This document shows, one piece after another, positions 23,491 to 32,199 of a stretch of DNA of 64,000 nt. The first letter of the stretch is position 1; the number at the start of each line of letters is the position of its first letter. The stretch covers positions 124,001 to 188,000 of the forward strand of contig WNNJ02000543.1 of the NCBI GenBank assembly GCA_012934845.2, read 5' to 3'. The notes under the pieces were generated by a model, which made no database searches, had not been told where the DNA came from, and worked only from the letters and a program-made list of their open reading frames with translations. The translations under genes and the position numbers were made by a program. Source of the stretch: Pomphorhynchus laevis. Its lineage: Eukaryota > Acanthocephala > Palaeacanthocephala > Echinorhynchida > Pomphorhynchidae.

Positions 23491-24540
23491 ATACTGTTTA
23501 TTTGTTCTCAAATATTAATGCTGTAGATGTACACCAGCTTTTGGATTTGAATAATTTAGTTTCAAAACGCTAAAGAATTTGTACTGCTTATCGTTAAGAA
23601 ACTATTTCACCACATTTGACAAAATCTTTAACTATATCATGAACAAGTGTAATTATTTTGTTCTTTAATCTATTTTTTCAAGCCTAAATAAAACTGCAAA
23701 TTAATTTGACTACATCTATACTATTAATAATACTATTTAAAATTCAACACCTTTGTTGATAAAGCATTTAATTTGTAATTTAAATTTAATTTTATAAATA
23801 CTGATTATATAATCTTAAATCATTACAAAACTTTATTAAAGAATTAGATTTGTTAACTTAAACGTATTTTATACTTTATAAATTAAAAAATAAATAAAAT
23901 AATAATTAAATTATTAAATAATAAAATAAATAATTATTGGAGCTGGATCAAAGGAAGAAGAAATTAATAGAATTAAATGTCAACAATTATTTATCAATAA
24001 TGGATCAGTATCAACTATTTAAAATAATTAAATAAGAATCTGAGAAGTTATTTATTAATGCCCACTGAGGCATCTCGGCATGGGGATGATAGCAAAATTT
24101 CATGAATTACATCAATTGAAAGCAAAATATTTAAAATATGAATTACGACTGGTGGTGAGATTTTACTTGTAGGATCGTTGATTTTGACTTGAAGGCATTT
24201 TTATAGCATCAGGCTGCGTGTAAATGTTGATTGATTATTGTTGAATCTACAGGTATTGAATCGATTTTACGAAGAGGAATTGATGAAAGAATTGGACAAG
24301 AGAATACATTAGAGATCGGTTGACATTGTAGATTACAAAATTTGCAGCGACAACATATTTAACGTTCATGACCTGGAATGTAAATAGTGCACAGCTTGTC
24401 GTGATAACCGTGAAGGTGGGCGTGAACGATGATAGGTCTTTGGGTGGCTTTAGGTTGTTGCCAAAGAGGTTGTAGTAGAGTGGCTGTTGTGGTTATTTAT
24501 TATCGACGACATTGATCTTTTCTGTGAACTCCTGTTGGAA
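23490..24540. other. AT-rich interval, no gene
   Basis: 23490-23950 is A/T-rich, and 23860-23945 resembles a minus-strand pLTR body. In 24000-24540 the minus strand has scattered LINE-like words, possibly the 3' end of the LINE at 24540-25960, but nothing firm. Confidence 0.4.
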
Positions 24541-25960
24541 GGCCGGTGATTTTGATAATCAAATACGTTGTTGGTAGTCTATTGATAGAGGTCGGATTGA
24601 CGTTAGAACAGAAAGTGGAGTAGAGTGAATTTTTGGTGACACGCCGAGTACCTTTTTGACAAAGCGCCATTTACATGAGTCAAGTTTTTTGAAATTGTAA
24701 ATCGAAAGGTTAGACCAAATGACTGTAAACGCATAAGTAATCATGCGTCTAGCATCACTTTAAACAAGTGGAGTGCACCTTATAAGGATAAACTAGGCAG
24801 TTTCCCAAAAGCGAAAGTTGATGAGATGATCTTACAAGCTTTTTGTTCCAGGTGCAAACAAAATGACCAAGCAGAGGTTAGATAAACGCCAAGATATTTA
24901 TAGGAGCTTACGAATTCTATGGGCTGATTGTTTAATGATAACTTGTCAGTTCGGGCTAGGCGACAACCACGACAAAATTTAATGGATTTTGTTTTTAATG
25001 TGTTGACAATGAGGTCGTTTTGCAAGCAGTATACATGAAGTTGGTCAAGTAAGGTCTGTAAAATTGTAGCGGATTCACAGATTATCAGAATTCTATGGGC
25101 TGATTGTTTAATGATAACTTGTCAGTTCGGGCTAGGCGACAACCACGACAAAATTTAATGGCTTTTGTTTTTAATGTGTTGACAATGAGGTCGTTTTGCA
25201 AGCAGTATACATGAAGTTGGTCAAGTAAGGTCTGTAAAATTGTAGCGGATTCACAGATTATCAGAATTCTATGGGCTGATTGTTTAATGATAACTTGTCA
25301 GTTCGGGCTAGGCGACAAAGGGCTAAGTGCGTAGCCTTGAAATACTCCTTTATGTTGAATAATGGGTGCAGATATAGATACGCTGTCGAATATTCGTATT
25401 TCATTGTGTGACAGAAGCCGACGTATTGTGTCGAGAAATGTTCCATTTATGTTGTACTGGACTTTGAGTTTTTCTAGAAGCAAATGTCGATTGACGTTCT
25501 CAAAGGCTTTCGTAAAGTTTACGAATACGCCGTTGGGGGTGGCGATGGGTTGAAATAATCGCGAATATTGTGTCACGAGCTTCAGATAGTAGTGATAAAG
25601 TTGAGCCACCACGACGAAATCCATATTGTTCAGGTGGGAGTAGCTTATCTGAAAAGTTGTAAAGACGACGTGTGATCATGGATGCAAAGAATTTATAACC
25701 ATGATTGAGGATAGCGATACCGCGATAAGCGTTTGGATCCGATGAATCACCTACGTTTTCATAAAGTAACTTTATGATTTATTGATTCCACTACGGTGGG
25801 AAAGCACATCCGAATAATATTTTGTTTAAACGTTCACTCCAATAGTGACCTAACATTTCAAATGTAGCCTTGATCTTTTCAATTGCGAGAACGTATGTAC
25901 CAGTATTATGTTATTATGTTATTGCGTCTGGTATTGTGTTATTCTCATCTGTATGCCGTA
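24540..25960 (-). mobile_element. LINE reverse transcriptase relic with internal triplication
   Basis: The minus strand starts near 25960 with LNKILFGCAFPPWW and LYENVGDSSDPNAYRGIAIL (RT fingers) and PPEQYGFRRGGSTLSLLSEA. Motif A region is FVNFTKAFENVNRHLLLEKL, then HNEIRIFDSVSISAPIIQHK and GVFQGYALSPL (motif B). Past a rearranged zone the thumb and tail appear (RLARTKLSLNNQPIEF-like words, then SYKYLGVYLTSAWSF, KRFVKKVLGVSPKIHSTPLS). YADD is not visible because the triplicated segment replaces it. The same tail family occurs at 60440-61520. Clade not assigned. Confidence 0.7.
24912..25318 (-). repeat. 176-bp tandem repeat, 2.3 copies
   Basis: The segment beginning GAATTCTATGGGCTGATTG repeats at 24912, 25088 and 25264 with a period of 176 bp. 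The first two units are nearly identical and the third is cut at 25318. The unit is LINE coding sequence (RLARTDKLSLNNQPIEF in each copy), so this is a recent local duplication, not satellite DNA. The near-identity dates it well after the LINE decayed. Confidence 0.85.
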
Positions 25961-26059
25961 CTCCCAGTTAATGTTTTAAACTTACCCGCAGATATTTGCA
26001 AACCAGATTGACTCGACGTGAATATGTCATCCGTACAAATCATCAGTCTAAGATTTGTA

Positions 26060-28060
26060 ATATCCTAAAACGGCATACTCAATCACTACCAGCACTCCTA
26101 GACTATCACCTATTGTTGACTTTGCCAAACCTGTAGTATATAATTGGTCATCATATTCTCTGAGCGAATCAGAAACAGAAGCATTGTCACTCGGCCCTAA
26201 TTTTGTTTTACCTATAAAATATGATGTTGTTGACATCCATGCCGGAGTGGAGAAGATACTTCAGGATCTATCTCATGTTGATTTTTCCGCATCTAATAAT
26301 GTTTCCCAGAAGATCATCCAGTGTTACGCTAATTACATGAATATGTCAACTCGTTCAGTCTATAATATCGACAGATCTGTGATCAATTCTTTAAAAGAAC
26401 TACGCAACAACGATAATTTAGTTATATGCCGATCAGACAAAGGAAAAGCAATGGTGGTGCTGGATCGTAATGATTACATTAAATTCGGTGAAGAAGTTCT
26501 GGAAGGTGGTCAATTTACCCCTATTTCAATAGATCCTATTAATCCAATGAAAAGAAAATTTAACAAGTATATGCTTAACTTATACAAAGCCGAAAAAATA
26601 CCTCTTTCGGACTATAGACTCATCAGATCTAGTAATGCTAAACCTTCATTCATGTATTTGCTCCCTAAAGTACATAAATCTGTTCGTTCCGTACGACCAG
26701 TCATCGCCTCGTACAACAGCTTTAGTCATAAACTAGCAAAATTCATTAATAAAAAACTACAGCTGCAAATGGGTACGCCTGAAGCATCCATTAAATACGG
26801 ACCTGATTTTGCGACTCGACTTAAGAATCTGAATCACGATTGTCACCTAATTACAGCAGATGTAATATCACTATTTACTAATGTACCCCTGGTTGATGCT
26901 ATAACACTCGCGAGTCATTTACTGACTGGTAAGAAACATAACTGGACACTAGGTTTTTCTGAATGGGTTGGATTCATCTCGGTATGCACTAACAAAAACC
27001 ATTTTGTGTTCAACAAAAATATGTATGTCCAATCTATTGGTGTCGCAATGGGATCTTCATTAGTACCAGCGTTGACTGAGATTTATTTACGAAATTGGGA
27101 GGGTGACATTTATTAAAGCTTACCCGACCTAAGATTCTACGTGCGTCACGTGGATGATGCATTTATGGCATTTGATTCTGATTTACCTCCAGACGATTTT
27201 ATTATTTAAGTCTTAAATTCTTAAGATAATAATATTAATTGGAGTATTAAACACCCTGATAACAACTGCACTAGTTTTTTAGACGTAAAGGTATTGCTAG
27301 GTAATCCAATCAGTACAACAGTGCACGGGAAGGATATCCCTAACAATGTAACTAGCTGGTCATTTCATTCACCTGTAAAGTGTAAAACGTCACAGGCACG
27401 ATTTCTATTCCTGCGAGCACACCGTATTTGCTCAAATGAACATTTATTTCGGGATGAATTGAATTATATCTATTTTCTACTAAAACAAGCAGACTTTCCA
27501 CCTAATATCATTAATCGCGCATTCCATAATGTCTGTCTCATCATAAATGATCAAATACAATAAATAATCTGTAATTGAAGGGAAAAAGTTCACCAAGGTC
27601 CCATTTATCAACCAAAAGGCATATTCCTTAATGTGTAGCAATCTCGGTCTATGTAGAGATGACATATTTCCTTTCACTCGTGTATTACCTAGGCTATACA
27701 GTATGTTTAAACTAAAACCAGAATTTGAATCGACCGGTGTTGTCTACAATTTTCCATGCATCCAGTGTATAAAAATATACGTGGGCCAAACAGGAAAATC
27801 GTTAGCTATCCATGCCAAAAAAAACACTCATATGAAATAAAGAGAGCATTACAAGGACAGTATGCATCCTTTTGTGCCATTTATCAACATATAGGTGTTA
27901 ATAACCACTCAATGGACATTAACCTAATTACACCACTGAGAAAAAAACTATCAAAACATGGCGTAAAATTATCGAAGCTATGTATCTTGAAACTTTTAAA
28001 GATTGCATAGTCCCTAACAATAAAGCAGACATTACATTAAAGCTTAGTTTAAACTTAGTT
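26060..28060 (+). mobile_element. canonical PLE (RT then C-terminal GIY-YIG), near full length
   Basis: A 310-residue frame (26184-27116) carries the PLE N-terminal word ALSLGPNFVLPI just upstream of or at its start. Next come NDNLVICRSDKGKAMVVLDR, YLLPKVHKSVRSVRPVIAS (fingers), motif A (LITADVISLFTNVPLVDA) and motif B (IGVAMGSSLVPALTEIYL). After a frame change come motif C (FYVRHVDDAFMAF) and TSFLDVKVLLGNP-like thumb. The connector (27294-27563) follows, then the nuclease VVYNFPCIQCIKIYVGQTGK with a degraded helix, and the tail NHSMDINLITPL. This is the Penelope/Neptune-type order, opposite to the Naiad-type copies. About five breaks. Its 3' flank holds the hairpin at 28174-28225. Confidence 0.85.
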
Positions 28061-28173
28061 GCTAGAAATTTGTGTTTGCCACCATCAGTACAGATGGACA
28101 ATGGATGAACATTCAGTAGAGCGTTTTTTCTCACATTCTAATTCCTTTTACTAATGTGTTTTATTTCTAGACC

Positions 28174-28225
28174 CTGAAGATGACGTGCCGTAGTGCCGTC
28201 GAAATATTGGATTTTTGTAATCAAA
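28174..28225 (+). ncRNA. hammerhead-like hairpin at PLE 3' end
   Basis: CTGAAGATGA is followed by a GACG/CGTC stem and then GAAATATTG, which can pair with CAATATT after an intervening stretch. The order (CUGA-GAUGA, stem II, GAAA, stem III) is that of a hammerhead with a one-base change or insertion in the first core word. No matching stem I is visible. An independent copy of the same arrangement lies at 36694-36722 (stem GATG/CATC). It is probably a degenerate PLE ribozyme. Confidence 0.4.
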
Positions 28226-28289
28226 TCAATATTCCTGTGTCCTCGTCTTCTTGTAAAAAATGATTTTATTTATTCTGGTTGAATTATAT

Positions 28290-28460
28290 CAAGATACAGA
28301 CGTCCTGAGTTCAAATCCGATCAGCACCAAAGTACGGAGTAAGCAGATAATAAGGGTCGAAATGTAAAATGAAGGTCTGGGTCAGCAGCTGATGATACCC
28401 ACCCAGACTGATTAATAGCGTCCTGCTGTATCAATAATAGGAACAATACATGTGAGGACA
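28290..28460 (+). mobile_element. tRNA-like SINE carrying a hammerhead-like fold
   Basis: The 5' part has a B-box-like GAGTTCAAATCC (28307-28318) followed by GATCAGCACCA, as in the T-arm and 3' end of a tRNA-derived head. Downstream, CAGCAG (28383-28388) runs directly into CTGATGA (28389-28395). At 28420-28428, GTC runs directly into CTGCTG, the exact complement of CAGCAG. Stem I, the CUGAUGA word and the GUC cleavage site are thus in correct hammerhead register. The GAAA word is decayed (GATTAATAGC). A tRNA-headed repeat with a hammerhead is known from schistosome Sm-alpha elements; the similarity here is in design. The A box is not clear. Confidence 0.55.
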
Positions 28461-28611
28461 ATATTGTGCCACAACCAGAAGAATTTCAGCTCACAGATGC
28501 ATTCAAGTTAGATATTATTTATATTGGGTAACAATTTTTGGAGTTTTTTTTAATTTTAGATTAAGTTTTAACAAGATGCAATGAAAAAAATCAAATACAA
28601 AAACTACTGAA

Positions 28612-28989
28612 TTACAGCTGCTTGCTGGCCTTCATTTCCTCCTCGGCCTGTTTGCGGTTTCTGTCGTGTGGAAGAAGTTTATCGGCGAAGCAACCTTTGC
28701 AGTATATTTCTCCATCTTGATCTTTATATGTACCCAAAGTCAACGTTGTATTGCAAGTTTTACATCTAAAGCACTTTTCGTGCCATTGCGAACTGCACGC
28801 ACCACTTCTTTCCGCAGCATACAGTGTGGTTCCACATCGTGAGCACTTTTCAATTGCTCCACCAAATTTCGGTCCCATTGTTTCTCGTTCATGCTCAGGA
28901 AAATACTCAACATTGTCGATATCGATCTTCGCAGTTGTCGTACGCGGCTGTTCAATGATCATGATCGTTTGGATAGGTTGCTGGGGCAT
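28612..28989 (-). CDS. single-LIM-domain protein, CRIP-like
   Basis: A 125-residue frame with one complete LIM domain: C49-x2-C52, H70-x2-C73, C76-x2-C79 and C97-x2-C100. The two 17-residue spacings are both canonical, giving two zinc sites. LIM domains of this kind bind proteins and often link actin structures or nuclear factors. The words GPKFGGAIEKC before the domain and the CRCG-x-TLYAAERS start resemble CRIP/MLP proteins. The tail DRNRKQAEEEMKASKQL is a charged helix. There is no internal stop. Ahead of the frame the minus strand reads TTTCTAAC...CCCCAG (29003-28981), a plausible branch point and 3' splice site. So the true product may enter at 28980 from an upstream exon, with the ATG at 28989 intronic. 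The alternative is an intronless retrocopy: an A-run lies near 28545 on this strand. The frame starts 10 bases after the stop of a LINE frame on the same strand. Confidence 0.8.
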   Translation of the reverse strand: MPQQPIQTIMIIEQPRTTTAKIDIDNVEYFPEHERETMGPKFGGAIEKCSRCGTTLYAAERSGACSSQWHEKCFRCKTCNTTLTLGTYKDQDGEIYCKGCFADKLLPHDRNRKQAEEEMKASKQL

Positions 28990-28999
28990 TATTTGTATG

Positions 29000-30139
29000 T
29001 TAGAAATCGGGCTGGCCTGGATTATTGGCAGTATCGGGAATTTGGTACACTATCTCAGTCATGCATGACACAGGAATTATTTCGTCGTACTCATTCATTG
29101 GGGTATGGTTCTTGTTGTTATCTTTGCAAACCGGTAGTCCCATCACATCACGAGTTCGGCTCGAAGCACAAGAGTCTGGCTCGAAGAGGCGTTTCCCGGG
29201 TTCACATATTTCCTGGTGTCCACCATCAAATGTCGATATTGGGATCTGGTCAAGTGACGCTAGCATTTCTTTGGCGTTGCCTCTCATTATTGCAATAGAG
29301 ATGCGCTGGTATAAATGCGAGATCGTCACGGCGTATCTGACTCCGCTTGTCCGGCTCATGTTATTTGCAACCCGTTTAATGACCCTGTTTCCCTCTTCAT
29401 TCCATCCCCCAAACGACTCCACTACAGCGGCTGAGAATATATACCCCGCTGCTTCGACCCTGCTCTTGTACTTCCGGTCTTTAACATTAGCCGCATACGA
29501 TGTAGCGGCGGCGAGCTGTGCGTTAGCAGCTGAGCGACGGTATGCCGTCTGTTGGGGGTGAGTGACTGCAAAGTCGATTGCATGGGGAGGATCCCCATAA
29601 AATAGGATGTCTGCCGGCCGTTCACGTAGGTCCGGGATAATACCTCGCACTTCCAGAGCTACATCCATCCGGGTTGATTGTGCGGCTGCGAATACCACGT
29701 CACGAATAGCATTATGCCGCAGTCCTTGGTAACCCCCGTATTGGCATGTTAGCGAGTGTATGCCTTCCTTATCAGCTATGCGCATGCAGCGGCCGCACCT
29801 ATAATCCTTTTCGTGTAAAAGAATCCCAAGCCACATGCGGACTAGAATACAGAACTGTGGGGGTGTTAATTCCGTTCCAGATGCCGCATTTGGTACAGCA
29901 CTAAGCCAAGCCCCAGCTTTTGGACACGACACTGCATATAGTCGGGCACGATCCATTTCGCTAGATGATTGTATAAGCTGTGTCGAGGCGAGATTTTCAA
30001 TCAGGCGTAAGGTTGATGATTGACCGCCATTGACCGGTATGAAGTGAGATCCCACTGTGGTTCTAAGGGTGGCCAATGCATCTGAATAGCCAGGAAAAAG
30101 TGTAGGATCCAGACTGTATTCTTCTCCGACCTGCATCAC
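29000..30139 (-). mobile_element. RLE-type LINE, C-terminal half, long open frame
   Basis: A 379-residue open frame. In order it shows a thumb remnant (DRARLYAVSCPKAGAWLSAV), a zinc knuckle (CGRCMRIADKEGIHSLTC), GLRHNAIRDVVF (the RHN word) and the endonuclease. The catalytic pattern is RPADILFYGDPPHAIDFAVT (PAD, then Asp 13 residues later). The helical tail AAGYIFSAAVVESFGGW and YQRISIAIMRGNAKEML follows. The last 70 residues (EICEPGKRLFEPDSC onward) are not conserved elsewhere in the window. The frame is intact but the RT is missing; upstream it runs into a tandem duplication. It is the best-preserved RLE domain here and supports the RLE reading of the other copies. Confidence 0.8.
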
Positions 30140-30437
30140 GCTATGTATAAATGCGCTCTGGACATGCGCCGCATTGCATCTTAGGCCAAATCCAACCAGA
30201 CGATGTTAGGCCAAATCCACCCAGGCGAGATTTTCAATCAGGCGTGGGGTTGATGATTGATCGCCCTCCGTAGACGGTATGAAGTGAGATCCCACTGTGG
30301 TTCTAAGGGTGGCTAATGCCTCTCAATGGCCAGGAAAAAGTGTAGGATCCAGACTGTATTCTTCTCCGACCTGCATCACGCTATGTATAAATGCGCTCTG
30401 GACATGCGCTGCATTGCATCTTAGGCCAAATCCACCC
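29986..30437 (-). repeat. 237-bp tandem duplication in LINE sequence
   Basis: The segment starting AGGCGAGATTTTCAATCAGG at 29986 repeats at 30223 with only a few changes and ends near 30437. A shorter word, TTAGGCCAAATCCA, occurs three times (30181, 30206, 30421). It duplicates the start of the open frame at 29000-30139. From 30440 to 30640 nothing is recognisable. Confidence 0.85.
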
Positions 30438-30649
30438 AAACTCATTTTTAGAGTTTTCCAAAAATCTAATTTATGAATACGTTGATACGACGATGAAATC
30501 AAGGTGGCTGGGTATTTAGAGCGGTTTGAGCAGCCTGATGCTAAACAGTCAATGCACGAATGATCATTAAATACTACTCCAAAAATTCTTTACTACAATA
30601 CATAAGGCATCAAATATTTGCTATCTCTAGGTTTCGCTCCATAATTAAA

Positions 30650-31490
30650 CAAAAATAAATAATAATAAATAATTAAGATTTTATATAACCTATATCAAGT
30701 CAGAAATTAAAATTGAAATTCAAAATAAAAATCAATTTATATGAATTGAATAATAAATAGCATACGTTATATCATAATAAGGATTAGAGGTCATCAGGAG
30801 GAACTGCTATGCTAGCAGGTTTCGGCCCATATTCGTCGGCCCAACATAGCAGCGAGAGCAAATACGTGCTAAGGACGTATTTCTTTTGATTAAATTTAAT
30901 TATAAAGTATCGTATTATAATACAAAGTATATTATTTATTAACCATAAAAATTTAAGCCTTTTCTATTTATATGAATAAAATACTAAATACGATTTATAT
31001 ATAAAAATAAAGATGAATAATAAATAACTAAGATTTTATATAATTTATATCAAGTTAAAATTTTAATTTTAAATTTACAAAGGTCAATTTTTATGAATTG
31101 ACTAATAAATAACAATCGTTGTACCGGAATAAGAATTAGAGGTTATCAGGATGACCTGCAATCAGGTTTCGGTCTGTATGCCTCGACACACCATAGAAGC
31201 GAGGGTCAAAAACATGCTAATAACGTATTCCCTCAGATGGAATTTGATTACCTAGTATTATATTCTAATATAAAATATATTATTTATTATCCATCCATAA
31301 AAATTTTTGTATCATTTGTTGCAATCATTTGCAACAAAATACAAGATTCTAATCTAAGATTTTATATAATTTATATCAAGTTAAAATTTAACATTGAAAT
31401 TTTAAATAAGTCATTTAAATGAAGACTGATAAATAACATACGATGTATCATAATAATGATTATGGGTCATCAATAATCCATAACATATAA
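30650..31490 (-). repeat. array of three Naiad pseudo-LTRs (K9, K10 and a partial)
   Basis: Three consecutive minus-strand pLTR pieces, each beginning with the AT-rich body and continuing into the structured motif at 30786-30893 (K9), 31139-31240 (K10) and about 31440-31470 (partial). K9 keeps GGCCCA, GAAACC and TCCTGATGA but helix a no longer pairs. K10 is more decayed. Such solo pLTR arrays fit the tandem insertions known for PLEs. Confidence 0.65.
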
Positions 31491-31496
31491 TTTGAA

Positions 31497-31722
31497 TATG
31501 TATAATTATAATTATAATTATTAATATTAATTATAATTATATTAATTATAATTATAATAAATTATACAATGAACAAATGCATACACGAGCGAGTATCATC
31601 ATTTAGTCGGCTTCATCAATTATCCTCGTGTGAATCCTTTAATCCTAGCTGCATAATATAATATATAATTATATTAATTATAATTATAATATATAATTAT
31701 AATACACATACATATATGTGTA
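31497..31722. repeat. TAATTA-rich microsatellite
   Basis: Irregular tandem TAAT/ATTATAATTA units, broken at 31565-31665 by a short unique segment. It separates minus-strand pLTRs on the left from plus-strand Naiad sequence on the right, and the Naiad fragment starts right at its edge. Confidence 0.75.
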
Positions 31723-31724
31723 TT

Positions 31725-32166
31725 TAATTCTAGCAATTTTTATTTAATAAGCGAACAAATTTATCCAGGTAGCCTCATTCTTAATAAAACCAATATTAAT
31801 GATAAAGAAGGTGTATACCTAGATATGAACATCAAATTAACATCAATTAAAACTACTATTAATTTATATCGTAAAGATGACATATTTAAATTTACAAGAA
31901 ACATATTTTTGCATGAGCATTCATGCATACCATATAATATAAAATATAATACATTAAATAATGAAATTTTAAGAATTGCAACAATATGTAATGATATTGG
32001 CTTTCTTCAAAATCATTTAAATAATTTATTAGATACATATTTTAAACTAGGTTACTATAAAAATAACATCAAGCAGAAAATAGTAAAATATATAAATCAA
32101 CACAATAATATAAAGAATAAATTTAAACTCTTAAGTGGCGAATTTTTATGGATGGATAATAAATAA
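31725..32166 (+). mobile_element. Naiad-type PLE, intact RT C-terminus
   Basis: The frame from 31825 to its stop at 32166 shows the natural end of the protein: YRKDDIFKFTRN, the HEHSCIPYN motif, NHLNNLLDTYFKLGYYKNNIK and LLSGEFLWMDNK. Because it is open and followed at once by a full pLTR motif, it defines the C-terminus and 3' junction of the family. The part before 31825 (LISEQIYPGSLILNKTN) continues in the same element. 5'-truncated at the microsatellite. Confidence 0.85.
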
Positions 32167-32199
32167 TATACTTTGTATTAGAATAAGATACTAGATAGT

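Noticed and set aside
24912-25318. Satellite DNA or CRISPR-like array
   Set aside because: Only 2.3 units, each made of LINE coding sequence, no spacers; it is a local duplication.
29025-29561. 178-codon plus-strand open frame
   Set aside because: It lies antisense to the RLE domain frame at 29000-30139, which has clear zinc and nuclease motifs; the plus frame has none.
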